Below are positions 55,301 to 63,953 of a stretch of DNA of 64,000 nucleotides, piece by piece; positions within the stretch are counted from its first letter, which is position 1, and each line of letters opens with the position of its first letter. The stretch is from Streptomyces sp. TRM49041. Lineage in GTDB: Bacteria > Actinomycetota > Actinomycetes > Streptomycetales > Streptomycetaceae. The stretch is taken from assembly GCF_008271805.1 (NCBI RefSeq), contig NZ_VSRY01000146.1:83439-147438 (forward strand), read 5' to 3'. Under the pieces are notes generated by a model. It worked only from the letters and a program-made list of their open reading frames with translations, had not been told where the DNA came from and ran no database searches. A program made the position numbers and the translations under genes.

Positions 55301-56098
55301 GCTCGCGCGCCCGAACGGGAGGTGAACCCGTACGACGTGGTCCTGGCGACCTCCATGCTCCAGGTCGGCGTCGACGTGACCCGGCTCGGACTGATGCTGG
55401 TGGTCGGCCAGCCGAAGAACACGGCCGAGTACATCCAGGCATCCTCCCGAGTCGGCCGCGACGGGGACCGGCCCGGCCTGGTCGTCTCCCTCGGCAACTG
55501 GGCGAGGCCCCGCGACCTCGCCCACTTCGAGGCGTTCCGGCACTACCACGAGACGTTCTACGCCCAGGTTGAGGCGCTGTCCGTGACGCCGTTCTCGGTG
55601 ACCTCTCTGGAGCGCGGCCTCGACGGCGTGCTCGTCAGCGCGGCCCGCGTACTGCAGGCCGTACGTACCCGTGGGCTGTCACCGGAGGACGGCGCGGCCC
55701 GGATCGAGTCCGAACGGCACTTCGCCGTGGAGCTCATCGAGGCCCTGGTGCGCCGGGTCGCCTCTGCCGGGGACGAGGACGCGGCCCAGCGGGCCCGGCA
55801 GCGTCTGGAGAACCGGTTGGATCAGTGGGGCAAGCGCCGCAAACACCTCGAGGAGCTGCGCAAGGCGCTGGTCTACGAGAAGGTCGTGGACGACAGTCGG
55901 CACGACGCGCTCATCATGAGCGCGGAGAACGCCAAGTCCCGTATCGACACCCGCGACGCGCCGCCGTTCATCGTGGCCAACTCGATGCGTGAGGTACAGC
56001 CGGAGATCAACCTCCTGGTGAGCCCGATCAAGGAACGACTGGTGTACATCGCACCTGTCAACGCGCCCCAGTGGGTGATGCCGGAGGAGAAGTCATGA
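52367..56098 (+). CDS. drmA: DrmA: DISARM helicase
   Basis: 1243 aa from a GTG at 52367 overlapping the drmMI stop (GTGA). Walker A is FFPTGGGKTEAYLGL (about 496-510) and the DEAx-like box is IIQDELHLITGA (about 753). A zinc-binding insert (CPWCGTRIEAR ... CGDELAECPF) lies around 620-660. The C-terminal helicase lobe has MLQVGVDVTRLGLMLVVGQP and ASSRVGRDGDRPGLVV. DrmA and DrmB form the core DISARM complex, and an acidic N-terminal stretch (about 85-125) is prominent. The long upstream readings on this strand are not used. Confidence 0.93.
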   Translation: MTTGRAQQPQQPAAPQDQVYGLALDPDERSWTVRENLVDVLERELLGPAGGPEEILEGVPDSAYLVGRIAPVRLTVGQDNPTQTDSGDAASDVGDAVDAAESRGVPVTAVDESSAGADEDEVEDQPQKRGLMIPASMGLRCQVPNDLDAFTVTASWGTYEPVKEKKGEGGEPVSNLRRYQRKPHEISTTITVADLTPSRTTTFVLKDKIVLRVDRYDDAERGCRLIEIALCNDRETPRKIPVEAWLYQTKLEVSAAGGVAVFLPVNDVLLDTREEPDDELRRLRLQYRNRLEFAVGRTCSVDWEVAKDARKASSVWTTWLPTCETPQTAAEEIAAALLDMRKLEEATPDELRAGLLPIVEGYRSWLDGEEERAKALPEHLRQEGLDAVEEARKVQRQLAEGLKYLLADEEALLCFRFMNRVMADQRIQSQVAQRRANQSEDSRQSLHEARDAVLEQGPGAHSWRTFQLAFVLMQLPLLSDPAAEKRSGDLAKAQLLFFPTGGGKTEAYLGLAAYTFAIRRRQGVVDAFDGPLDGHSGVAVLMRYTLRLLTAQQFQRATTLVCAAERARMADPATWGDEPFRIGLWVGTDVSPKRYDEAAEQLQKANQGRGYRLTVLQIQRCPWCGTRIEARDVRADGARRRVYVYCGDELAECPFSDGGEVPEGLPVLTVDEEIYRLAPAFVIATVDKFARLAREGEAASLFGYVSRRCERHGLVHPDYAHCDIKDGSKHPRKDGLPAAAVHPATRLRPPDLIIQDELHLITGALGTTVGLFEVAIDLMTDWRTKDGGRARPLLVASTATARNAPEQVRALYGRDVTIFPPQVLDAGNTFFSKEIEASETAPGRRYVGISTTGVRLTTAEIRVAEVLMAGGQLLIDRSGKAADPYMTLVGYFSATRELAGMARYMGDDIQTALAKGRPWSKLPRRTGAEFGTLNVAELTSRVSSAEITSTLDQMALPFDPGFDSTAGKRNRRALREAKARAPEREVNPYDVVLATSMLQVGVDVTRLGLMLVVGQPKNTAEYIQASSRVGRDGDRPGLVVSLGNWARPRDLAHFEAFRHYHETFYAQVEALSVTPFSVTSLERGLDGVLVSAARVLQAVRTRGLSPEDGAARIESERHFAVELIEALVRRVASAGDEDAAQRARQRLENRLDQWGKRRKHLEELRKALVYEKVVDDSRHDALIMSAENAKSRIDTRDAPPFIVANSMREVQPEINLLVSPIKERLVYIAPVNAPQWVMPEEKS

Positions 56099-58122
56099 CC
56101 GAGGAGACGCGTTTCCTCTACGACGCGACGAAGGCCGTCGACCCGCTCGGCGACCTGGAGGAGGAAGCCGAGAAGCAGGCCAAGCACAACCGTGCCAAGG
56201 TCGGCTCGGCCCGCCCCTCCTCCCTGCTCTACACCTACGGCCCTGGGTCGATCATGGATCTGCCGCAGTTCACGGTCATGCCCACCGGCCTGGACGACTG
56301 GGAACGGATCTGGCGTCGACGCGACTCCTTGCCGCCGACGATCCACGCGCCGCGGCTGCGGGAAGTCGTCCGGATGATGCTGCGCTCGCCCGATGTGCAG
56401 CTGCGTCCGCACCCCTGGCAGCCGAAGAAGAACAGCCGCTCCGCCGAGGGCAACGACCTCGGTGTGCCGGCGCGCGTGTTCCCTCAGTGGCTGCGGTGCA
56501 CCGGCTGCGACATGCTCGGGATGCTCTCCCAGTTCGACTACAAGAACACCCACCCGTTCCGTACGGACCTGGCCACCTTCGAGCACACCAAGTGCACTGG
56601 GCGGTCCGGGAACCGCAGCCGTAAGCCGATGCGACGCACCGCGGTCCCCGCCCGATATCTACTGGCGTGCGCCGACGGGCACCTGGACGAGTTCCCGTAT
56701 GAGCTGTGGGTGCACCACGGACAGCCGTGCAGCCAGGCCGAGGTCCCGCCGCTGAAGATGGTCGACCGGACGGCAGGCAAGGGTGCATCAGCCGTCATCG
56801 AATGCGCGGCCTGCGACATGCGGCGACCGATGAACGAGGCCCAGAGCGAGAGCGGCAAGGACAAGCTGCCCAAGTGCCGAGGCCGGCACCCACACCTGGA
56901 TGCCTTCGAGCCCAGGGGCTGCGGGATTGACACGAAGCTCATGCTGGTCGGCGCTTCCAACCTGTGGTTCCCCGCAACCCAGTCGATCATCGTGATGCCC
57001 GAATCCCAGCAGGAGAAGGCCAGCGATCTCGCCGACCGGATCCGCACCACACTCGCCGACAAGCTGCACAAGTACCGGCAGCACCTCGACATGATCCGGG
57101 ACCTGCTCGACGACCGGGTGGATGTCACCGGCCTGTCCGACCACGAGCTGGAAGCGGCCGTCGAAGCCGCCTGCGCCCCACCGGCCACGCCAGAGGAACA
57201 GGAAGAGCAGATCCGCGACTGGGACCCGGTCGACCTGCTGGTGCCCGAATGGCGCTACCTGTTGCCGGATATCCTCGGAACCCGGGTCGAAGACCCCAAG
57301 AGCGGCCTTACCCTGGCCACTCGCCAACGAGGCGAGGAGCTCCAGCCCGAGATCACCCGCGTCCTGGCCGTCGAGAAGCTCCGCAAGGTCAACGCGCTCG
57401 TCGGCTTCACGCGGATCGACGACATGGACCGTGTCGGAGACCTCCCGCGCCGCCTGGCGCCCCTGACACGTACGCCCCGCCCGACATGGACGGTGGCGAC
57501 CGAGGACCGCGGCGAAGGCATCTTCCTCCAGCTCGACGAAGACCGCGTTGCGGCCTGGGAGACGCGCATCCTGGACACCGACCTCTGGCAGGCACACCGA
57601 GCCGCGCACCACAGGAACTTCGAGCGACGGTTCTCCGAGACAGCAGTCCATGTCAACCCCGACAGCCGGCTCAAGCCACCGCGCTACTGGCTCGTCCACA
57701 CCTTCGCCCACATCCTGATCCGCGAACTCGCCCTCACCTGCGGCTACTCCGCCGCCAGCCTCAGTGAACGCCTATATGCGTGGCCCACCGCCGAAGGGCG
57801 CGAGCCCGCGGCCGGACTTCTCATCTGCACCACCGCGTCCGACAGCGACGGCACCCTCGGCGGCCTGGTCCAGCTCAGCGAACCCACCCGGCTCCAACGA
57901 GTCGTCGCCGGCGCCCTCCACAAGGCCCGCCGCTGCTCCTCCGACCCCATCTGCTCCATGCGCACCCCCCAGACGCCCGAGGACTTCCTCCACGGCGCCG
58001 CATGCCACTGCTGCGTCATGGCCTCGGAAACCTCCTGCGAGCGCGCCAACCGCTTCCTCGACCGCCGCTTCCTCATCGACCTGCCCGGGAGCAACTTCGG
58101 GTACTTCTCGGCCCATGAGTGA
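56095..58122 (+). CDS. drmB: DrmB: DISARM DUF1998 protein
   Basis: 675 aa. The ATG at 56095 overlaps the drmA stop. It contains the DUF1998 C-terminal signature with several cysteines (AACHCCVMASETSCERANRF), probably a zinc site, and a further cysteine pair RCTGCDMLGM in the N-terminal half. In the established DISARM model DrmA and DrmB together bind and process incoming DNA. N-terminal features include SLLYTYGPGSIMDLP, typical of this family. Confidence 0.92.
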   Translation: MTEETRFLYDATKAVDPLGDLEEEAEKQAKHNRAKVGSARPSSLLYTYGPGSIMDLPQFTVMPTGLDDWERIWRRRDSLPPTIHAPRLREVVRMMLRSPDVQLRPHPWQPKKNSRSAEGNDLGVPARVFPQWLRCTGCDMLGMLSQFDYKNTHPFRTDLATFEHTKCTGRSGNRSRKPMRRTAVPARYLLACADGHLDEFPYELWVHHGQPCSQAEVPPLKMVDRTAGKGASAVIECAACDMRRPMNEAQSESGKDKLPKCRGRHPHLDAFEPRGCGIDTKLMLVGASNLWFPATQSIIVMPESQQEKASDLADRIRTTLADKLHKYRQHLDMIRDLLDDRVDVTGLSDHELEAAVEAACAPPATPEEQEEQIRDWDPVDLLVPEWRYLLPDILGTRVEDPKSGLTLATRQRGEELQPEITRVLAVEKLRKVNALVGFTRIDDMDRVGDLPRRLAPLTRTPRPTWTVATEDRGEGIFLQLDEDRVAAWETRILDTDLWQAHRAAHHRNFERRFSETAVHVNPDSRLKPPRYWLVHTFAHILIRELALTCGYSAASLSERLYAWPTAEGREPAAGLLICTTASDSDGTLGGLVQLSEPTRLQRVVAGALHKARRCSSDPICSMRTPQTPEDFLHGAACHCCVMASETSCERANRFLDRRFLIDLPGSNFGYFSAHE

Positions 58123-58855
58123 ATCCGACGCCGCCCGACGCCTCGGTCAGCTTCTCACCAGAACCGAGGCCAAAGGCGTCGCCGACCGACTCGCCGACGG
58201 CGACACGCTCACCACCGCGCTCAAGGTGATCGCCGTCGGCCACCGGGCAGAGGTCCGCACCCTGCTGCAAGCGGTCGTCACCGGACCAGGAGCAGCACTC
58301 CAGCTCATCCCGCTCCTGCGCGCCGTAGAGGGAGCGCGCACGCTGCCCACGACGCTCACTCCCCTGTGGACCATGCCCGGGCACCTCGTCCAGAGCGGGC
58401 CGCTCACCACCTCCGTCTCCTACCTCGTAGACAACGCGCGCCACACAGTGACCTGCTCCACCTTCAACTTCCAGCGCACCTCCGGCCTGTGGACCGCCCT
58501 GCGGAAGGCCGCCCAGCGGTCCGAGGTCGCCGTACGCGTCTACGTGGATACCAGGGCCGCAGACGACAGAGCGGCGTACCGGGCACCCACCACCACGGAG
58601 GTCGCCGAGCACCTGAGACCCGCCGCGGTGTGGCGGACCAAGACCTTCGACGGAACCCAGGTCCGCAACCACGCCAAATTCCTCGCCATCGACCACCACC
58701 TACTCCTCGTGACCAGCGCCAACTTCTCGTGGAGCGCGGAGAACAACAACGTCGAATTCGGTGTCCTCATCGACAACCCAACGCTCACCGACACCGTCGA
58801 GCGGGAGATGAGCGAGGCGGAAGGCACCCTGTATGAGCAGGTAAGGGTCAGATAG
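58115..58855 (+). CDS. drmC: DrmC: DISARM phospholipase D-like protein
   Basis: 246 aa. The ATG at 58115 overlaps the end of drmB by 8 bp. It contains an HKD-type motif NHAKFLAIDHHLLLVTSANF (about 186-205) followed by a WSAENNNVEFGV segment, and a weaker first repeat (ARHTVTCSTFNFQR). PLD-family proteins can be nucleases. DrmC was reported to be dispensable in one DISARM system, so it may be auxiliary. It completes a drmD-drmMI-drmA-drmB-drmC operon. Confidence 0.92.
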   Translation: MSESDAARRLGQLLTRTEAKGVADRLADGDTLTTALKVIAVGHRAEVRTLLQAVVTGPGAALQLIPLLRAVEGARTLPTTLTPLWTMPGHLVQSGPLTTSVSYLVDNARHTVTCSTFNFQRTSGLWTALRKAAQRSEVAVRVYVDTRAADDRAAYRAPTTTEVAEHLRPAAVWRTKTFDGTQVRNHAKFLAIDHHLLLVTSANFSWSAENNNVEFGVLIDNPTLTDTVEREMSEAEGTLYEQVRVR

Positions 58856-58967
58856 GGCCAGACCGTCACAACTCCTGCACCGAGTCGTAGCCGGTTCCCG
58901 CTCCGACCTGGGAGATCGCCCACGATGCGGCTTGTGAACTGCGCAGACGGCGGACTACTGTCCACGA

Positions 58968-60074
58968 GTGTCCAGCATCTCCGATCGCGTGAGAAGCCTG
59001 ATCGACCAATCGGGCTTGAGCCTCCACGACTTCGCCGACCAGGTCGACCTCGACGCCGAGCAGCTCACTGAGTGCCTCAGCGGCACGAGCCCCTTCTCAG
59101 CCGTCGACCTCGCGGTCATTGCCGATGAATTCCACGTCTCCATGGACTGGCTGCTCACCGGAGCCGAACCCCCGCTAGCCGTGGCAGCGAGAACCACCAC
59201 GGGAAAGGCAGCCGAAGCCCTGGCAGCCGCCCGGGACTACGTTGCCCGGCGCGCCGATCTGGACAGGCTCGGCTATCCGCAGCCCTGGCGGCCCGTCTCC
59301 CCGCCACCGCGTTCCCGCAATAGCTACGCCGCCCAGGGCGAGGCACTGGCGAAATCAGCTCTGAGGGTGCTGGAGCGCCAGGGGCGATCAGTGACCCAGG
59401 GCAGCCTGCCGGACCTGATCGAGGTGGTCTTCGGAGCCGATGTTGCTGTCGCGCAGCTGGGTTCCGGCTTTGACGGCCTCGCTGCCATGGGCCAAGGAGC
59501 CAAGCTCATCCTCCTGAGTACGGCATCCAACCCGGCACGTCAGCGCTTCACCCTCGCCCATGAGCTCGGGCACCTCTTCGCCGACGACGACCAAGACGTC
59601 CACCTCGATCGCGATATCTTCGACCGGGCCCAGAAGAACGATCCGAGCGAGCAGCGAGCGAACGCCTTCGCCTCCGTCTTCCTACTGCCCGAGCAAACCC
59701 TGCGCGCAGCGGTCGGCGCCGCGAGGCTGACCCGGGAAGGTTTTGGCACGCTGTGCTGTGACTTCATGGTCAGCCCTGAGACCCTGGCCTACAGACTGCT
59801 CAATCTGCGTGTGATCGACGCCGGCGCTTGTGACTACTACAAGCGCATGACCGTCCGCGAGGCCGCGATCGTCGCCGGTCGTGAAGAGGAACTCGACCGG
59901 CGAGTTGCGGCCTCGGAGGGGAAGAGGCTCCCTGGACTCCTTGTACGCGACACACGCGCTGCCTATGAGGCCGGCAAGACGACCTTGCGTCCGTACGCAT
60001 CGCTGCTCGGCGTCGGCGTCGACGACCTCAGAGACCAGCTTGCGTCCGAACGGGACAACGGCGGTGCCGTATGA
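58968..60074 (+). CDS. XRE-ImmA/IrrE fusion regulator-peptidase
   Basis: 368 aa, GTG start. An XRE HTH at about 5-70 (FADQVDLDAEQLTECLSGTS) is followed by a linker and a metallopeptidase region with HELGH (about 197-201, in RFTLAHELGHLFADDD). This is the fused ImmA/IrrE layout that regulates, or is the antitoxin-like partner of, a neighbouring toxin. It overlaps the PIN-like gene by 4 bp (ATGA), so the two are one unit. Located 112 bp after drmC. Confidence 0.85.
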   Translation: MSSISDRVRSLIDQSGLSLHDFADQVDLDAEQLTECLSGTSPFSAVDLAVIADEFHVSMDWLLTGAEPPLAVAARTTTGKAAEALAAARDYVARRADLDRLGYPQPWRPVSPPPRSRNSYAAQGEALAKSALRVLERQGRSVTQGSLPDLIEVVFGADVAVAQLGSGFDGLAAMGQGAKLILLSTASNPARQRFTLAHELGHLFADDDQDVHLDRDIFDRAQKNDPSEQRANAFASVFLLPEQTLRAAVGAARLTREGFGTLCCDFMVSPETLAYRLLNLRVIDAGACDYYKRMTVREAAIVAGREEELDRRVAASEGKRLPGLLVRDTRAAYEAGKTTLRPYASLLGVGVDDLRDQLASERDNGGAV

Positions 60075-60655
60075 CCGACTTCCTGTTCCCGGACAACACC
60101 GTCTTGTGCAACTTCGCCGCCGTCGAACGGCTCGATCTGCTGCGCGCGGTCCTGGACGGCCGCGGCAGGTGGACCGAGGCTGTGGCACGCGAGGCTCGTA
60201 AGTCGGCGCAACAGCTTCCTCCCCTGCACGACCTGAGACAGCAGGGCTGGCTTGGCAAAGCAATCCGAGTCGCTGGCCCGGACGACGTGCAGAACGTCCA
60301 GCACCTCCGCACGGCCGTGTTCGGTGGCCAGGCCGACAGGCAACAGCAGCACCTTGGCGAGGCTGTGACCTGTCATATCATCCAAAATTGGCCCCAGTTC
60401 TCCGGTGCATGGTGGATATCGGACGACAAATCCGCGCTGGAGTATGCAACCGGACAGGGCATCATGACAGCGGAGACGCTCGACATGATGCAGCTGGCTG
60501 TGAAGGCGGGGTTCGTCACGGCGGAGGACGGCTTCGCCCTGATGCAGAAGATGCGCCAACTGGACCGCTATCCGCGGCTTCCCCGGGCCGTCGCCGACCT
60601 CACAGCGCTCTCCTGGTCGATTGCTGAACTTCTCCCAGGGCAAAGCGACGGCTAG
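60071..60655 (+). CDS. PIN-like domain protein (putative toxin)
   Basis: 194 aa. Acidic residues fit a PIN nuclease: D8 in FLFPDNTVLCNF, E/D in the middle helices and WWISDDKSALEYA (D118-D119) near 115. PIN proteins are RNA-cleaving toxins in many toxin-antitoxin pairs. It is encoded directly after the XRE-ImmA/IrrE protein with a 4-bp overlap, a known pairing in actinobacteria. The assignment is by pattern; catalytic residues should be checked by structure prediction. Confidence 0.65.
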   Translation: MTDFLFPDNTVLCNFAAVERLDLLRAVLDGRGRWTEAVAREARKSAQQLPPLHDLRQQGWLGKAIRVAGPDDVQNVQHLRTAVFGGQADRQQQHLGEAVTCHIIQNWPQFSGAWWISDDKSALEYATGQGIMTAETLDMMQLAVKAGFVTAEDGFALMQKMRQLDRYPRLPRAVADLTALSWSIAELLPGQSDG

Positions 60656-61050
60656 GCAACCACGCGCGCCGCCCAGCGGACGTCTCCCCACTCCGCCGGC
60701 CCGGCTGGCAAGAGGGTCGGTCAAAAGTGAAGTCTCACCTGCTCAGTTCCTCAGCGAGCCATGGGAGAGGGGCAGCTCGAGCCGCGCTGTGCCGACCGCT
60801 GTGCTCCGGCGAGGAGGTCCCACTGCCGCATGTACCCAGAGCTGATGCTCAACGCCCCAGGTGTACGCCCCGCCTCGGGTCGGCCGCAGCGCTCTGATCA
60901 GTGCGGCCTCTGTCTTGCGGCCGTCCCATCCCTGGCCTTGGTAGAGATCAGGGCCCTGCTCAACGGATGGCCGGTGGGCTTCTGGTACCTGTCAACGGGA
61001 GTGCGCCTGGGGGCTCGTCGACGCGCCCCCTCCAGCCATGCACGCGCTCG
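60656..61050. other. 395-bp intergenic region between PIN gene and Mrr-like gene
   Basis: No conserved gene is seen. The two flanking genes converge here, so it must hold at least one terminator, but no strong hairpin was found by eye. Short readings on the plus strand have atypical composition and no motif. Confidence 0.5.
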
Positions 61051-62079
61051 TCAATAGCCCCATGGGCCAAATGGTTCGGGGCGTACTTTCTTGTAGAAGG
61101 TGTAGTGGTCTGGGTCATACGAATCACTGTGACGTGACACGCTGCGCGCTCTGATGAGGAAGTCGATGTCTACACCCATCATTGTGTCGGATTGGTCGAA
61201 GACTTTCACAAGGTGCTTTGCATAACGTCGCATTGAGGGCTCCGAGATAGCGGGATCGTCGGCAAGACGTTCATGGAGATAGTCGAGCTGCCAGTAGAGT
61301 CGCGTGTACCTGTCGTCGTAGTAGACCGCCCGCGGCCGTAGCTCATCCCTCTCGGGGAGTTGTACGGACTCGATGAGGTCAAAGCAGTCGTCCATGATTG
61401 ATGTATGTAGGCGACTGCCATCGCGATTCGCGAACTTGATGTAGTAGCCCCGAGTCACTCCGGTGAACTCGTTAGATTCGCCGGTGTTGATGATTCGCCA
61501 ACCTCCCGCGCTCTTCGGTAGGAAGCGCTGAGCGATGGGCCATCCCTTCTCGGTATCAAGGGCGCGTTCTATATCGGCGCTGTCCCAGACATGCACAGGG
61601 ATGCCCTTGTTCCGCTCGATGGCTTCCAGACGTGTGACCACGGCGCTGGACGGCTGTGTGGAGCAGGCCAACAGGTATCCCTGGGCTTGATGCTGAGTCA
61701 CCGCGTCAATGATGCCGCCGTCCGCTCCTATGTCATCGAGTCCGACGGATCTGCCCATGCCTCCGTTGGCGTGCGCCATGTGCTTGCAAGAGACGAGCCA
61801 ATAGCGGATTTTCCCGCCCAGAAGTGGGGATCCTGGTTCCTCAAGGAGGAGATCCCGTCCTCCGTCAGGACCCCTGCCGGACCAGCGTGCCTTGAAGCCC
61901 AAGAGCATAGCCACGTCACGCACGAGCAGTTCGAACCCTTCGCCATCCTTTGGGAGTTCTGTGAAGTCAAGCAAATCCTTTTCCCTATCTATCGCCGATT
62001 TGACCTCTCGCCGGGTCAGGGTACTCGTTGCTCGGTCGATGGCTCCGAGCGGCTGTGGCCTGGTGGTGAGGTGGCCCAT
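61051..62079 (-). CDS. Mrr-like restriction endonuclease (type IV-like)
   Basis: 342 aa from the ATG at 62079. The nuclease core is visible: E50 (GEGFELLVRDVAMLLGFKAR), GRGPDGGRDLLLEE (D76) and WLVSCKHMA (K99), the order of the Mrr_cat (PD-(D/E)xK) motif. These enzymes cut modified or invading DNA. The C-terminal 200 residues (GYYIKFANRDGSRLHTSIMD, VYYDDRYTRLYWQLDYLHER) are not a domain I recognise. A TTG at 62145 is a longer start. The gene points toward the PIN gene, outside the DISARM operon. Confidence 0.78.
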   Translation of the reverse strand: MGHLTTRPQPLGAIDRATSTLTRREVKSAIDREKDLLDFTELPKDGEGFELLVRDVAMLLGFKARWSGRGPDGGRDLLLEEPGSPLLGGKIRYWLVSCKHMAHANGGMGRSVGLDDIGADGGIIDAVTQHQAQGYLLACSTQPSSAVVTRLEAIERNKGIPVHVWDSADIERALDTEKGWPIAQRFLPKSAGGWRIINTGESNEFTGVTRGYYIKFANRDGSRLHTSIMDDCFDLIESVQLPERDELRPRAVYYDDRYTRLYWQLDYLHERLADDPAISEPSMRRYAKHLVKVFDQSDTMMGVDIDFLIRARSVSRHSDSYDPDHYTFYKKVRPEPFGPWGY

Positions 62080-62480
62080 CGTGGTTTTCTTGTCGGAGGC
62101 TTGGGTGTGCGGGTTGCCGCGTCCGCGCTTTGGATCGCTAGGCAATTCCGGAAGTGGGTACCGAACTCATCAGAAAGCTGGAGCACCTGCGGCGTAGGTG
62201 GAACATCAGACTCAGTTATAGACTCGGCCGTGGATTGCGATCCGTGGGTGCGGGACTAAACATAAACTCGACACCGCTTGCTGGCTGTTGGCTACCCTGA
62301 ACAAGGGCTCCCGACAAACTCAAGGGAACCAAGTGGCGTTACCGGCCAGCTGGTTACGGTTGGTGGCCTCCTGCGCGATACGGCGGCCCGATAACAGGAC
62401 CGCATGTGTCTTCTGTCTCAGTCTGGGGGGGAGCCAGGCCGTAAGCGTGTGGGCGCGTTCACCGGAGATGGGCTGGCCCG
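62080..62480. other. 401-bp intergenic region before IS701
   Basis: No gene is seen on either strand. It contains the promoter of the Mrr-like gene (minus strand) and stops at the left end of the IS701-family element (62481). Confidence 0.5.
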
Positions 62481-62545
62481 GTACTCCAGTCGCACTTCGT
62501 GATCTGACGGGGCGACGGGTGACGTGGGGGCGCCGGGGCATGGGC

Positions 62546-62599
62546 GAGGCCCCCTGTTGATCATGGTGTTGTGACGCAACATGAAGATCAGGGGGCCTC
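62546..62599 (+). promoter_or_regulatory. Hairpin over the IS701 transposase start
   Basis: GAGGCCCCCTG (62546-62556) and CAGGGGGCCTC (62589-62599) are perfect 11-bp arms that enclose the GTG start (62571). The small GTTG/CAAC pair inside strengthens it. If formed in mRNA it hides the start and ribosome binding site, a common way of keeping transposase expression low, particularly in read-through transcripts from outside. Confidence 0.65.
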
Positions 62600-63953
62600 T
62601 GCCGTCAGCATAGATCCCTCGCTGTTCCAGGAGAAGTTCGACGAGCTCGCCGCCGAACTGGCACCGCTGTTCGCCCGCCGTGAGCCGCGGGCGCACGCTG
62701 CGGCGTACGTGCGCGGCCTGCTGGCCGATCTGCCACGCAAGAACTGCTGGACCCTGTCCGAGCAGGCCGGAGCGGCGCGCGCGTTCGGGATGCAACGCCT
62801 GCTCTACCAGGCGGTGTGGGACGAGGAGGCCGCCCGCGACGCGGTGCGGCGCTTCGCCGTGCGCCACCTGGCCGCGCCCGGCGCGGTGCTGGTCTTCGAC
62901 GAGACCGGCCAGGAGAAGAAGGGCAGCGTCACCGCCGGCGTCGGCCGCCAGTACACCGGCACGACCGGGCAGGTCAGCAACGCCGTGGTCGCGGTGTACT
63001 GCACCTACGCCAGCGCCCTGGGGCACTGCCTGATCGACGGCGACCTGTACGTCCAGGAGCACTGGACCAAGGACCCCGACCGATGCGAACGCGCGGGACT
63101 GGGACGGGACTTCACCTTCCACACCAAGACCGCGATCGCCCTGGAACAGGCCCGCCGCGCGGTGGCCGCGGGGCTGGTCATCGACTGGGCAGCCGGGGAC
63201 GAGGTCTACGGCCGCAGCACCAAGCTGCGGGGCTTCTTCGAGGAGCAGGGCATCGGCTACGTCTTCGCCGTCGGCGTCAACTTCCAGGTGCCCACCAGCG
63301 TCGGACCGATCCGGGCCGACCTGCTCGCGGCGAAGAAGATCCCCAAGCGGGCGTGGAACCGGATCTCGTGCGGACAGGGCGCCAAGGGCCCGCGTGTCTA
63401 CGACTGGGCCCAGGTCGCCACCAGCAGCCCCCGGCATCATCTGCTGGTCCGACGCTCCCTCGCCGACCCCACCGACCTGGCCTTCTTCTACGCGTATGTG
63501 CCCGAGGGCCGGTCGATGGCCCTGCCCGGCCTGGTCAAGATCGCCGGAATCAGATGGGCGGTGGAAGAAGACTTCGCCGACGGGAAGGACGCGGTCGGAC
63601 TGGACCACACCCAGGCCCGGCGCTACCGCTCCTGGCGCCGGCACATCGTGCTCGCCATGGCCGCGCTCGCCCTGCTCGCCGTGATCTCCAGCCTGGACCG
63701 GCGCGTGCACCCGGCCCCGGTCCTGCCCGCCGACGGCGAGGCTGAACCACCCGAGGACTTCGGCCAGATCGCCCTGACCGTCCCGGAGGCCCGCCGCCTG
63801 TTCCAGCTCTTCACAGCCCTTCTGCGGGACCTGCCCACCACCCTCGCGGCCCGCCGCATGGCCTTCCACCTGCAATGGTCCGCCTGGCGACGCCGCCACC
63901 AAGCCCGCTCCCGCTGGCACCACTACAAGAAACGCCTTGCCGCCCTCGCATGA
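62571..63953 (+). CDS. IS701-family transposase
   Basis: 460 aa from a GTG at 62571. DDE-type transposase with VFDETGQEKKGSVTAGVGRQ (first catalytic Asp), DWAAGDEVYGRS (second Asp) and a C-terminal Glu region (IAGIRWAVEEDFADGK). It appears complete and likely functional. It ends about 17 bp before the right inverted repeat. It belongs to the same element that ends the window. Confidence 0.9.
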   Translation: MTQHEDQGASAVSIDPSLFQEKFDELAAELAPLFARREPRAHAAAYVRGLLADLPRKNCWTLSEQAGAARAFGMQRLLYQAVWDEEAARDAVRRFAVRHLAAPGAVLVFDETGQEKKGSVTAGVGRQYTGTTGQVSNAVVAVYCTYASALGHCLIDGDLYVQEHWTKDPDRCERAGLGRDFTFHTKTAIALEQARRAVAAGLVIDWAAGDEVYGRSTKLRGFFEEQGIGYVFAVGVNFQVPTSVGPIRADLLAAKKIPKRAWNRISCGQGAKGPRVYDWAQVATSSPRHHLLVRRSLADPTDLAFFYAYVPEGRSMALPGLVKIAGIRWAVEEDFADGKDAVGLDHTQARRYRSWRRHIVLAMAALALLAVISSLDRRVHPAPVLPADGEAEPPEDFGQIALTVPEARRLFQLFTALLRDLPTTLAARRMAFHLQWSAWRRRHQARSRWHHYKKRLAALA

